DNA from: Lasiosphaeris hirsuta
Lineage: Eukaryota > Ascomycota > Sordariomycetes > Sordariales > Lasiosphaeriaceae
Direction of reading: 5' to 3'
Assembly: GCA_030549175.1 (NCBI GenBank)
Contig: JAUKUA010000009.1
Span: 620,001-684,000 of the forward strand
DNA length: 64,000 bases
In this document: positions 12,337 to 23,613 of the stretch, piece by piece
How the letters are laid out: every line of letters begins with the position of its first letter
How positions within the stretch are numbered: the first letter of the stretch is position 1
Notes under the pieces: model-generated
The model's database searches: none
What the model was told of the DNA's origin: nothing
The model's input: the letters and a program-made list of their open reading frames with translations, nothing else
Program-made: the position numbers and the translations under genes

Positions 12337-13744
12337 GTAAGGATTGCCGAGGAGCATGTACAGGAGAAGTACATTGCCCCTGTTGCAGCTGAGCTCCTCT
12401 CTATCGGATTGAAAAAGGACTGGGAGGAGATTAAGGACACTATTCGCCGGATTTCGGACGGTTATTCCCAGACGAAGGGATATGTCACCTCTCTCTCAAC
12501 CTCATCAGGCTCGGCTTCGACCCTGATCACGATAACCCGAACACTGTGTACATCTCGGTCGACTACCAGTGTCTCGAGACGAAGTGGGCTCCTGTCTTGG
12601 AAGACATCCGGCGGTATCTTCAGCAAGGACGGTTTAAGTATGTTGACCTCCGTGTTCACATGGAACACGGCGTTGTTGAGCCTTCTGCCTTCCGTTTGTT
12701 ACCAAGTACCAAGGATGCAGTGGAGGGCTACCTTATCCCACCGATCCCTTATCAGACAAGGGCGAATCTAGGCGCCGATATCAGTGCCGAGAAGTATATC
12801 AGGACTGAGGAACACGCAGAGTCTAGCCCGCTCATCGGTACTCTGGGCTGTTGGCTGGAGCTGAAGAGCCAGAGCCTCCCGCAGTGGCTCAAAGTTGCCC
12901 TAACAAATTACCGTGTCATTCGTCCTTGGTGCCAGGGATTTCGACTGAGCAAGGCCGGTAAGGAGGCTGACATCTTAGAGCTGGCGCCAGGCTCGCAACT
13001 TTGGCTCGCAGACGCGAATGGGATCCTACCCTCCGACCCCAACCGTCCAAAGCCAACTTACCAGGCCAGCTCGGCTTCTTCGACAGGAACTTGTATTGTC
13101 TGGGAACTGTATATTGCGCTTCAGGATACGGAAGACGCACAGCAAAAAATGGACGCCTTGACTGGGCGCTGATTATACCCCATGATGCGGCCCGCATTGG
13201 AGAAAACAGACTGCCAGAGATTCAGAGCTGGCTCGACAAATACGGGGGAAATCCGGACGCAGACCAGAATGCGCTACACAAGCAGGGGACTAACGAAGCG
13301 CTGCTCAGACAGCCCCCAGATACCGGGCTGAAAGAGGTTCTTCAAGAGTCCTACGTCTTCAAAAAGGGGGCAATCTCGGGCGTTTCGGCTGGAAAATACA
13401 GTAAGACGCCTGCTGATGTCGCTGTCCATGAGGACCCATATATCGCCAGGGGCCTTCAGACGCCTCTCTCAACGGAGCTTGGTTACGTTCATCAGGGGGT
13501 AGTCAACCAGGGCCACGCTTCACTGTTTGCGCGCGATGGTGATTCTGGCAGTATTGTTTGGGACGAGGACGGACGCGCTCTCGGCCTTGTGTTTACTGGA
13601 CAGAAGGTCACAGGAGCGAAGAAGCACAAGCTTGTTTACATCACTCCACTCGACGAGGTCTTCGACGACATCAATAGACGTGTAGACTTCAGTATGTACA
13701 TGCTGGAGTTTGTCAGAATTCCACGAGTAGAAGGAGCTGAGTAA
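12337..13744 (+). pseudogene. Frameshifted gene for a trypsin-like GDSG-motif protein
   Basis: A continuous protein signal changes frame twice: frame 1 to about 12490, frame 3 from about 12490 to 13060, then frame 2 to the stop at 13742-13744. No splice signals sit at the switches, so these look like single-base indels, or sequencing errors. The first part (KKDWEEIKDTIRR) is helical. The middle includes VYISVDYQCLETKWAPVLED. The end carries FARDGDSGSIVWDEDG, matching the Ser motif of chymotrypsin-fold peptidases. The matching His and Asp were not identified, so catalytic activity cannot be claimed. No start codon is evident; the frame is open from 12337. A related fungal family exists but I cannot name it. 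Confidence 0.55.
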
Positions 13745-13855
13745 AAGGGAGGAGAGAGGGGAGAATGGGGAAGCAGAGAAGGTGGAGAACGGAAGGGGGT
13801 AGCGCAGAGGGAGCAGAGGAGAGGAGCAGAGGAGGGAAGCAGAGAGGAGAGCATG
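13741..13855 (+). repeat. Purine-rich low-complexity tract
   Basis: About 115 bases starting at the stop codon of the GDSG gene are close to 90 percent A/G on the + strand, with many GGAG/GAGG words and several G runs. This is compatible with a 3'-untranslated low-complexity tract. Confidence 0.7.
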
Positions 13856-15363
13856 TCGCCGTGAAGTGTAAGTTCGAGGGCGAGGCAAAACAACACAAGT
13901 CACTTATACTGACCATAAGGACCATTTCACCGACGAAAAGATGCTGGGGGAATGTTCCACCGTGGCCATCCTCCTTCCATCGATCTGCCTGTCCACCAGC
14001 CACTATGTGGCCGCCGACAATTCCTGCAAGGCAGACTGTTCCCCTGCTGTGGAGATGTCTGTAGGTTATTGAAGGGGGGAAGGGAGGCCTCTGCCCAAAG
14101 TGGGAGATGACAAGTGCGTTACGTTACGCGTGTTTAAGAACTAGACATTCGACTCTTCTGAATGAGTCACTAGAGCTTTGTTGGCGAAGCTTTGGATCTA
14201 GAACTGTATGGTTCTAAGCCTCTTCTGCCTGCTGCTGTCCTGTGGCCGAGGTGCTTTGATTGCCGAGAGGAACACCCGGGACTATCCAAGCCCCTTCTTA
14301 CCGCCGGCTGGCCTGATGCTAGGAATACCACCAGCCTCTTCGCATAACCTTCTCAAAGGGGAAACTGCTGTGCACGAAAGAGCCGCACTCAGCCACCTCT
14401 TTGCGTGCCCACTGGGCCCTGCCTCTCATGGTACGAAACCCTGCTACGCTAGCGGAATCTTGGGCCCATAATCGATGTCAAGACGTAAGTCCACTACCTC
14501 TGTTCCGTCGGCATCGCCGGTTATTTGCCGCGTATGAGCGAGGTACTATCTAAGTCCCGTGGGCAAGTGGTTAGTCGTATTAGGCCCAATAACTTGATGC
14601 CATAGCCCTGGGCTTCTAGTTTCGACCCATATCTTAATGCCTCCGGGCTGCCTCTGGCTGAACTTCAGGCGCTTTCAACGGTGCTTGTTCCATTCGCCGA
14701 GGAGGATCCTTATCGTATCTCTAAGCTTTGACAGTAGTCACATCGGCTGGAACGCGTCAGCAAGTATAAGACTAGCTAACTCCGAATGAAACTTCGCCGC
14801 CCCTTAGGCAGAATACCTGGTACGTCCAATCCTAGATATTATTGATGCCCCTTCGCCAGGTATCGTTAGACTGCTACTCCCCCGTTCCTTCACTCCCTGC
14901 CTCTCTCCCCTCCACCGAGACCGACATGCGCTGGCATTGAGATGCCTTCCAATCCCCTTCTTGCGACCAGTGGTTTGTTTGTGTCCAAGTCCAAGAATGA
15001 AGCGTCTGTGATGGGAGTTGGGATCATTCGAAGTGAAGTATTAAGGCTAGAGAAATTGATAACTTTCTATCAAGGTTAAAGAGAACAATTTCAATGGAAC
15101 ATGAAGATGTCGTAGGATGTTGGTTTTGGCAGTTGGTGTAGTGGTGCACAGGGTTCCCAAAACTGGGCTCATATTTTTGGCCGGGCATTCAGACGAGGTG
15201 CCCAAATCAAGGATCAGCAGGCTCAGCCTAGCTCAAGGCAGCTCAGTTTAAAGCAGTGGCGGCTCAGGAATTCTGCTGGCAATGGAAATGGGGCACGTCT
15301 AGATTCGTCTTAGATCATGGGGATGTTAGGAACATTGCTTTCTGGAGGCCCCGTCTGGCTTGA
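13856..15363. other. Intergenic, with one possible gene fragment
   Basis: No complete gene is seen. At about 14622-14731 a + strand frame reads with fungal-like codon use and ends in a stop, containing PYLNASGLPLAELQALSTV. It may be the last piece of an old gene but was not matched to a family. Confidence 0.4.
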
Positions 15364-15855
15364 GATGGGGCCCGCCTTTCAACACCCAAGATAGCTACCG
15401 GGGGTGCCCAAGACTCATCAGGTCCCGAAGAGGTCGGTGCACCTGCAGCATTCTGCCCTCTCGTTGGGCGGGCGACGGATTTCTCGGCTGGCGTCGGGCT
15501 CGGCGATTGGATCTTCGGAGTGGCGTGGAGCAAGGAGGAGCGGGAGGCGAGTGCAACCTCTGACAGAAGATATGACCGAGGGCTCCTGCCGCACAAATAC
15601 TCCCCCTTCGTGGACCGTCTGACACGATTCATCGTTGCATTTGTTGGCGGCAGCCTCCTGGTTGTTCCGATGTTGATCATGTCGTTCAATCCGTCAAGGA
15701 CCAAGAGTCTTGTCGTGGTATCCGCAGCGGTGGTACTGTTTGCTCTGCTGATGAGCTTGTCATTTCATACGGATAGCAGAGATATCCTAACAGCGACAGC
15801 CACATACGCCGCTGTTCTCGTAGTCTTTGTCGGAACGAGTGGCACAGAGTCTTGA
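15364..15855 (+). pseudogene. C-terminal fragment of a DUF6594-type membrane protein
   Basis: The frame is open from just after a TGA at 15361-15363 to the stop at 15853-15855. The last ~75 residues match the membrane part of fungal DUF6594 proteins: a basic run-in (HKYSPFVDRLTRFIVAF), then three hydrophobic helices in close order ending TATATYAAVLVVFVGTSG. The family's usual N-terminal part, with its coiled-coil core, was not found upstream in any frame. This is therefore a truncated relic, or the end of a gene whose earlier exons have diverged beyond recognition. It converges on the DUF3176 gene, with about 100 bp between stop codons. Confidence 0.6.
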
Positions 15856-15953
15856 GTTTAACGATGTATGATACGTCTTCACAGATTCACCCCAATCAAG
15901 GTTAGCGAGAGATGATGCATTGAGTCAACTGCGCCAAGGCAGAGAAGTTCCAG

Positions 15954-17834
15954 TTATGTTTTGCGCTTCTTACGCTCAACAAGAAACGCGAGATGATCCG
16001 TCTTGTCAGGAGCGAGCCTGGCCTGAAACCCAGAAGCTACACGCTCAAGACATGTATCTGTTCGACATGCCGCAGCCGCATCGTCTTCAAGTTCGTGGCC
16101 CTCCAGCCTGTGGAACAGCATAGCCAATGCCGAAGTTCGCCATAGTGGCTCTTCTCTCTCTCGAAACATGGTTAATGCCATCAGGGCGGTAACCAGAACG
16201 GTCTCAACCAGGGGCAGTATCGCCCACACCCATCGCACCGTGTAGCGGGGGACGTTGGCGTACGCTGTGCCGGTCAGTCTCGTCACGTTTGCATTGTCTC
16301 CGCCGATGAGATTGATCTGGGTGGTTATGCTCCGGGTGATTTTGGCGATGGCGTCGCTAAGATCGTCGAAAAGAAAGAGCTCAAGGATGGCGTTCTCCGA
16401 CACCAGCGACCGCCCTGGCGGGTCGCTTTGACCTGACTTGTTGTCGACGAGAAGGATAGAAGTTAGATACATCCAAATACCTACATCAGATCCAACGTAA
16501 ATCAAGAAATCGTCGCCTGTGGAAGGAGCATGATAGATAGATTTGTCGAGCATCCTTCGTGTCCCCTCGCCAACATAGGTGCGGTTGACAAGGGTGAGCG
16601 GCTCGTCAGATGTAGTTGCTGTCGGCTTTCCGCCTGCATTGACAGTGAAATTTCGGATGATGCGAGAACACCAAGACATGTTGCCAATGTAAACGGTGAC
16701 GCCAGACAGAATGTTGGTGCTTGCGGTGAATGTGGCCCGTGATGCGTTCACGCCAGCAAAGTCAACCCAGCCTCCATATTGGGTACTTGTTGCTATCTTC
16801 CGCGAGTCCAACCTGTTATAACTCCACGAATCGCCGGGCACTTTTTTGGACATTGATACGGATAGCGGGTTCGGTGAGCGGAACTTGTGGTCCCCGGGGA
16901 ACGTGATGGTGCAATCAACACTCAGCAACCGGGAGTCGAAAGTATTGTCCGGTAGGCGTGTGCAGTTCGACGTGACTTTGTCCTCGGTGATGGTCTGGAT
17001 GTCTGAGCAAATCGACAAGGTAGTAAAGTCCTGCCAGACGCATCTCGATGCCAGAGGTGAGCAATAGAAGTTGGCCGGGGGCTCGGATCCAAGCATCGCG
17101 CTCATGATCGTGCGAGGTGTGGTCTGGCGCCCCGTATCCACAGAGTGGTATCCCCTTGCCATCCCGACCTCTGTCCCCAAGTTTGTGAGCTCAACCTCCT
17201 TTACGCCAACACCCAGGATTTGTTGCGCGCTCGGCTCGATCCCTAGGCTGGCAATGGCCGTAAAGGCAAAGCCCGATATGATCCATGACCGTGTCGGCCC
17301 GGAGAACAGTATGACGAGGGAACCCCACGGACCCCGACTGGCATCGTCGATTGTTTGAAGATGGTGCAGGAGCCGTGGGCGATGGGCAAAGTATTTCCAC
17401 TTGAGCTGGCTGATGCACGACGCCACAAGCACCATCATGGCCGACTTCCCGAGTGTGGTGCAGATGGCGATGAGCGAGTTGGGCTGGATGGGCAGTGGCC
17501 AGTCGCTTAGGGTCATGTCATTGATGTTGGCCAGGATGGCAAGTACCAGAGCCATCGAGGCCAAGCTGACGACGGAGGACAATGTTTCCCATCGCCATGC
17601 CCAGAGTAAGCCCCATAGGATCGGAGCATGAACTGGTGCTGACTGGGTATCGCTTTTCAGAATGGGTGGTTCCAGAGCCGGAGTCGCCGCAACAACATCG
17701 ACTGCGTCCTTGACCAAGTCAACGGGCTGGTCCATCTCTGATGTCGCTGTCGAGGTATGAGGTGGTAGACACTGGGCTTCCTTCTCTGCAGAGGAAAGGA
17801 CCAGGCCGCGACGGATAAATAGGGAACGGGACAT
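15954..17834 (-). CDS. DUF3176 family fungal membrane protein
   Basis: Single exon, 626 aa, ATG at 17832-17834. The protein has a ~70-residue cytosolic N-terminus, then helices around LSSVVSLASMALVLAILANI, LIAICTTLGKSAMMVLVASC and SWIISGFAFTAIASLGI. A long, presumably extracytosolic region of about 330 residues follows, with several Cys residues and N-x-S/T sites. A last helix lies near WAILPLVETVLVTALMALTM, followed by a basic tail. The SWPLPIQPNSL ... CISQLKWKYF ... DDASRGPWGSL series is the DUF3176 signature. These proteins are common in multicopy in filamentous ascomycetes and have no known function. The frame is intact and full length. Met34 is an alternative start. Confidence 0.85.
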   Translation of the reverse strand: MSRSLFIRRGLVLSSAEKEAQCLPPHTSTATSEMDQPVDLVKDAVDVVAATPALEPPILKSDTQSAPVHAPILWGLLWAWRWETLSSVVSLASMALVLAILANINDMTLSDWPLPIQPNSLIAICTTLGKSAMMVLVASCISQLKWKYFAHRPRLLHHLQTIDDASRGPWGSLVILFSGPTRSWIISGFAFTAIASLGIEPSAQQILGVGVKEVELTNLGTEVGMARGYHSVDTGRQTTPRTIMSAMLGSEPPANFYCSPLASRCVWQDFTTLSICSDIQTITEDKVTSNCTRLPDNTFDSRLLSVDCTITFPGDHKFRSPNPLSVSMSKKVPGDSWSYNRLDSRKIATSTQYGGWVDFAGVNASRATFTASTNILSGVTVYIGNMSWCSRIIRNFTVNAGGKPTATTSDEPLTLVNRTYVGEGTRRMLDKSIYHAPSTGDDFLIYVGSDVGIWMYLTSILLVDNKSGQSDPPGRSLVSENAILELFLFDDLSDAIAKITRSITTQINLIGGDNANVTRLTGTAYANVPRYTVRWVWAILPLVETVLVTALMALTMFREREEPLWRTSALAMLFHRLEGHELEDDAAAACRTDTCLERVASGFQARLAPDKTDHLAFLVERKKRKT

Positions 17835-19499
17835 AAGTATCTATATCTTAGCCGCATTGGCTGTTTCCGCGCTGAGCGGCGTGGAATTTGGGCAGGACTG
17901 ACCTCGGTCAGGCATGTGCAATATCCAGCAATTAAATAAGTGGCACAGCCTCTTCGCGCCCCTCTCGATCCAATCACCGCAACACTTATCGTCTTGTCGT
18001 AGAAGGAGAGCTGCGCCGCATCGGTTCCGTTGAATTTTTTGAGCCGCTTCGTATTGTGCCTGCCAACTACACAGCGCCGTGGACGGCCAGTGGAGAGGTG
18101 GTGGTCGGAGGTAGCTGGAGGAGGTGTTGGCGCCTCGGAACAACAAAGAAAAAGTGAAGCTATTGTTGCGTTCAAAGTACGTGGAAATTCGCAATTGCTG
18201 TTGTTCTCAGCAAAAACTATCTGTAGCTCATTTTCCAGAATTTTAACGTACCATGTCCAGCGCGTAAGTGCGATACGTGTGTGGTGGTGGTGGCCATAGG
18301 CGGTCTGACTCGGAGTCGGACGTGGAAGGTCACCGCCGGCCACGATCACGATCCAACCCACGCGTCTTGTCGTGCAATCTGTCGCACAGGGCTGACGCAA
18401 TCATAAATCTAACCAAGGCCAAATGCCGGCGCAACTGAATGTCAGGGATTGAACGCGGAAGATGTTGGTGTGCGCGCAGTGCACGACGATAAGGTAATGG
18501 TGGTGATGATGGAGAGTTCAAGTTGTAGTGCGACAATGGCAGCGAAGGTGGCCGAATTTGAGCCGAGTCAATTGCATGTGGAGTTTAGGTTAGCTTGGCC
18601 GGCTAGCTCACTCCTTTCACTAGCTCGTCATTCGTGCTCACAACAACGACCGCGATAACAATGACAATAACGGCAGACTAAGCACGAGGCTGAGCCTTCG
18701 AGAGCCTGCATCCCTCACAACTTGCCCCCCTAACACCCACGGGAACTCATTCAATAAGCCCACAACCTCCATTACCTCAGCTCTCATCTCTACAGTCAAT
18801 GTCACGGTGGGACTTGAGATGCGCCAGGGGAGCTGCTTGGCTTCGTTGGAAAAGGGGGCGTTCCACGGAGGCAGTGTAAACCTCCATAAGCGAAACCTGT
18901 GGCGGTCAGGACGCCGTAGAGCCATCTGTTCTGCTGGATGGCTTTCAGCCGCGGGAAGTTCTGCGAGCGGTCGCAGAGGAGAGTCTCGTCTTGTTTGACC
19001 AGTGCTTGAACCTGGGAGGAGGCTTGGGCGATGAGTTGCCACTGGAGTGTTGGAGGAATGAGGCATATCTCTGGCTTCGCCAGAGAGCCGAAGAACAAGC
19101 AATTCAATCAAGCAGTTGCAACCCCATCAATTTCCACAGAATCCAGTATGCCGTGTTTCTGACATATCGAGATATTTTGATGAATTCAGAATTGAACAAC
19201 AGTAGGAGTGTTTGTAGGAGGCGTAAGCGCGAGACTTGGCGGACAGAAATCTCCAACGCTCAGGTAAGTAATACGAACACACAAGACAGCAAATTTTAAA
19301 AATGGGACACATTTTGGCCATCTTTACATGGGACTAGTTCTGGGCCCCCTCGGCTAGAGTTGAAGCGATTCAGCATGCTGTGGCGCAGCCTGCCGAAAAT
19401 GGTAATTAGGGTAAGCAAAGGTGAGCTAGCCTGAGCAAATTCTGAGCCGAGCCTGAGCTGGGGTGAGCAACGTCACGTGCTCGAGATACGAAAAAGGGA
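17835..19499. other. Intergenic, no gene recognised
   Basis: Contains the upstream region of the DUF3176 gene. Several open frames on both strands overlap without domains or splice structure. Nothing further can be supported. Confidence 0.5.
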
Positions 19500-20866
19500 A
19501 TTTTGTGTGCCCAGATTCGTCGCACATAACAGATGGTGGACAAACCTAGCTGGCGCGGATGGGATTGGCTTCTCTACCGTGCCACATGACCTGCACCGTC
19601 TCCGAAGGGGTGCCCTCAACCCCTTCTTCTCGGTTCGCTCTGTCACTCAACTCGAGCCTATGATCAGGTCCAAGATCGAGAAACTGTCTGCAAGACTGGA
19701 AGGAGTTGTGGATATGCATGAGATCATACGGTTTGACGCAGCCTTCATGGCATTGATCATGGATATCATTTGTGATTACGCCTTTGCGAAAGACCGCAGG
19801 TATCTCGAAGAACCCGATTTCAAACTTCAGTGGAGGTGACAATCATCGGTGCTTTCGAGGGCGGTGCATTGGGTCGCCAGTTTCCTTGGATGGTGCCCCT
19901 GATGAAGCGCCTCCCTCTTTCGGTTGTCTCTGCGATCAACCCGGCTGTCGGCCGGCTCTTTGAGTCGCAGGTGATAGTAAAGGAGCAGGTCGCTCCAATT
20001 TTGGAAGGAAAAAGAGAGCCCAACGACAACTCTGAGGGATCGCGGACCATATTTCATACGCTGCGGGACAGTAATCTTCCTCCAGAGGAGAAGACTCTCC
20101 AGCGATTGTGCGACGAGGGTGAAATACTAACTGGTGCCGGCTCTGAGACCACGGCGTAGACTCTTGCAAGGCTATTTTTCTATTTGAAGTATGTGCCGCA
20201 CGCACTCGCTAAACTAAGAGAGGAACTCGACGGCGCGATCCCAACACCGCCGATATTCCTCCTTGGGCCCAATTACAAAAACTTCCATACTTGGTAAGAC
20301 GATGATGTTCGACCTTACTTTGAACCTTTGAACCGCTGACCTTTTGACAGAATGCAGTGATTCGAGAAGGGCTCCGCCTTTCCTACGGAACTACGACACG
20401 GTTGCCGCGTATAGCTCCCGAAGATCTGGAATATAAGGGCTACATTATTCTAGCGGGAGTGAGTAGCTTTCGGATCTGTTTTTTCAAAGGCGGGCCCATC
20501 TTCCTCAATGCTGAAGTCTATCAAATAATGCCAGACCCCCATATCTGAGACGCCGTATTTTGTTCTCACCGACCCAGGTGTTTTTCCACAGCCAGAAGTA
20601 TTTCGGCCTGAACGGTGGCTTGTGGAAGGGAGTCTTTCCAAGGCCCTGGACAAGTACTTGGTATCGTTTGGAAAAGGCTCACGTCAGTGTCTTGGCATGA
20701 AGTGCGTTCATCCTGAGGCTTTGAGTTGTCGTGCAAGCTATGCAGTTTTTATGGACTTCGACTTACTAACAAAACACGCAGTCTTGCCTATGCGGAACTC
20801 TTCATGACTACCGCGGCGCTGGTCCGGAGGTTTGACTGGAAATATGCACAAAACAACATTAAATGA
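19500..20866 (+). pseudogene. Cytochrome P450 relic (trichodiene-oxygenase-like group)
   Basis: P450 landmarks occur in order: TVPHDLHRLRRGALNPFF (C-helix region), AGSETTA (I helix), IREGLRLSYGTTTRLPRIAP (ExxR), PERW, and FGKGSRQCLG (haem-binding Cys), ending at 20866. The gene is broken. The N-terminal ~80 residues, including the membrane anchor, are missing. There is a frameshift near 19835, a TAG at 20157-20159 where Gln is expected after ETTA, and another frameshift near 20250. Remnant introns still show good signals (GTAAGA at about 20294; GTGCGT after the haem motif, with an acceptor near 20780). The TRLPRIAPEDLEYKGY string is typical of fungal P450s annotated as trichodiene oxygenase-like. 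Its role was probably in secondary metabolism. Confidence 0.85.
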
Positions 20867-22322
20867 CGTTGTTTGCAAACATGACTTCTTTGTTGCCGTT
20901 GCTGATCTGGAGAGCAAGGGGATTCGTGGGAGGATCCTACGAAGATCGAGGTAGGAGGTATGCCAAGGTATTTACCTATATGCACCCAGTTCGTATGGTA
21001 TCATGGGTCGGGCCGCCTTTTCGTGCTTGCTGTTTATGCAGATGCGCAATCCTCGTGTTGAAGAAGGCATGCGTAAGGTACCTACTAGGCAATATGCCCC
21101 GTGTTACAAATGTGACTAGTAGGTAGGTAGGTAAGCAGGCAGCCTACGGTCTCTCATTACTTATGGTCTACTTCGGAGATTACTACAGATAGCTGGTTTA
21201 GGTGCAGCCAGTTTAATTGCTACTTGTGCGTTTACAAACATGATGACTTCACTTTAAATGGATTGGCATCAAGTTCAAGCAGGCCGCTGTCAAAACGCTT
21301 AATGCTACATTCGAGCTAGAATGTTTACGCATTTGTCTGTTCTCTGGAAGCGGAAGCATCGCGGGTGTAACGGGATATTTCCTCCTTGGGAAGCTTCAGG
21401 CATACAATTCAAGTTTTTAGTGACAGGGATGAACACATATTTCATGATTCCCCCGCTCCGTTGCAGTGATCCCATGACTGATGGTGGTCAGAATCTTGTA
21501 CGAAAAAGACTTGGCACTGCGCCAAGTGCGGTAGACTGTCAAAGCCATCCAGTGATCTGCCCGCTCTCGACACTGCCTACCCAAGGTAACCTTGCTGCAT
21601 ACAGAGATGCATGCTTGTGAACGAGGCGCCACGGAGCAGTCCCCCGCTTAGTCTCGACTGGTAACAACGTATGGTAACAACGTAATACGCCTAGAACTTG
21701 GCCTCGCAGATCATGTTGTCTCAGCCTAAAGTCTCCGTGTACCACTGGGAGTCTGACAGCCCCCAAAGCCCAATTATAGGATGTCCAGCTACCCTCAATC
21801 ACGGCAACTACATCACCCCTACTGGCACTGTGCCTTTTTCTCTTTGTACCTTGAGATTAAAGTAGAGCACTGTCAGCAACACGCATGCCTAGCAGTGCAG
21901 CCCACACTTGGCATACGGCTCGGTTCAGCCTGCTGGCATGTTGACTAAGCATCCTGCCTGAAGGCGCTGGCACTTAGGCGTATCTTGAGCACCAAAGCCT
22001 CCATGTGGCTTGTAACACCAAGCTTCCTTCGGGGAAAAGAAGATTCTTGTTATCAGCCATGGCTGAAGGATTGACGAGAGAGCTGAACAGGTGTAGATTA
22101 GGGCAGAAATGTGCCATGCAAATACATAGTCTGACATGGAGTCAGTGTCTATAAGAGCCCGGCGAAGCCTTGGGAACAACCGGGCCCACAAAGGCAAACC
22201 ATCGCCGTGGTTCATCATTGTGTTGAATTTCACAATCGCAGCTCGCAGCCCCAGTCACGTACTTGCCACTTTATTCGTCACTCTACTTTTACTTGCCCAA
22301 CAGTGTCTCTACTCCTTCGGCA
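20867..22322. other. Intergenic, no gene recognised
   Basis: Holds short simple repeats only: (TAGG)n-like at about 21118-21132 and two copies of GGTAACAACGTA near 21660-21683. The last few hundred bases are the promoter region of the DUF7703 gene. Confidence 0.5.
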
Positions 22323-23613
22323 ATGTCGAGTTACACGATAGAGGTTGTCCCTTTCAGCCAGTTTGACTGGACATTTGAGAAGCCGGGATGGATCAATCTG
22401 AAGTATGCTTCCCACTGAGAGTCGTCATAATCGTCTCTTAAGGGCCGCGGCAGCTAATGTGCTATGGTACAGTCCAACCGCCGTCGGCCTAATCGCCGCC
22501 TTTTGCGGTGTCGCCTTTTGGACATCCATCGAACTCCTTGTTCTTGTCTATGTGACCTTCAGGCGGAGAACAGGATTATATTTTTGGAGCATCATAATCA
22601 CCACTATCGGGATCATTCTCCAGACCATGGGCTACCTCCTCAAGATCTTTGAAAATGCCTGCCCAGTCGTCTTTGTCACAATTATATGCAAAGTTGGCTG
22701 GGTCAGCAATGTGACAGGGTTCTCAGTGGTACTATGGTCTCGCCTCCACCTCGTTGTACGAGATCCTCGAATCCTTCGAGTGATCCTCATCATGATCATT
22801 GCCAACGCCGTCGTGCTACACAGCCCAATCGTCGTCTTTGAGTTTGGGCTCATGTCAGAGCATCGCGACAAGTTCATCTACCCCATGGAAGTCATGGAGC
22901 GGATCCAGCAAACCATCTTCACCTCGCAGGAGACCGTCATCAGCGGTTTGTACATTTATCACACGGCACGCTTCCTCAGCGTCGGCTTCACTTCGCGTAC
23001 TCGAAAAGTCGTTGCTCTCTTGATTGCCGTCCAGATAATCGCCATCTCATTTGATGCTGCACTCACAGCTTTCGATTTTATGAATATGTTCACACTTAAG
23101 TGCACATTGCATCCCTTTGTCTACAGTGTGAAGCTCAAGTTGGAGTTCGTCGTTCTGAACCAGCTGCTGTCCATTGTCAAGCGTGGACTAACTCCGGGGC
23201 TGCGACACGGCAACTTACCCGACCTAAACCCGCCAGAGATCGATGGCATCAAGGGCAGTGGGAGCAGTGGCACCGACAGCCTGGGGTTACCCGGCAATAC
23301 TGCAGGCCCTAAGGAGCTGCCGAGCAGCCAGCTACTGGATGGGATGAAGCCGGTGGGCTCTCAATTCATCACCCGTGCTCCTGTTGTGGCTCTTGAATCC
23401 TCGTCGAGCAGCAGCAGCAATGATGCCCCTTGGCCCCCGAGCCCTAGTGCAATCACTGTTACACATGAGGTCTCTGTCCGGTCGTTGGACAAGGATAATG
23501 AGGTTGACGATGAACAAAATTTGCAGGATGTGGCGGGAAAGCCAGATGAGCATGACAGCAATGCTGCAATCGATGACATTGAAAGGCAGTATCTCGGCGC
23601 GTTCGGCTCTTGA
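22323..23613 (+). CDS. DUF7703-family seven-helix membrane protein
   Basis: Two exons, 22323-22402 and 22473-23613; the 70-bp intron (GTATGC...GCTAAT...TACAG) joins in frame to give 406 aa. The short N-terminus ends WINLN, followed by PTAVGLIAAF. Hydrophobic segments follow at regular spacing, including IELLVLVYVTF, IIITTIGIILQTMGYLL, FVTIICKVGWVSNVTGFSVV, LIMIIANAVVLHSPIVV and VVALLIAVQIIAISFDAAL, with the conserved WSRLHLVV motif between helices. The ~130-residue cytosolic tail is Ser-rich and acidic. This layout matches fungal proteins grouped as DUF7703, which resemble G-protein-coupled receptors in shape but have no proven ligand. An alternative ATG at 22405 lies in the intron and gives a poorer N-terminus. 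Confidence 0.85.

Noticed and set aside
14208..14471. 87-residue + strand frame with a hydrophobic start
   Set aside because: The start looks signal-peptide-like, but the rest lacks features and no stop-proximal or promoter support exists.
15954..17834. DUF3176 gene as part of a cluster with the DUF6594 fragment
   Set aside because: The two are convergent and only share a membrane location; nothing shows a joint function.
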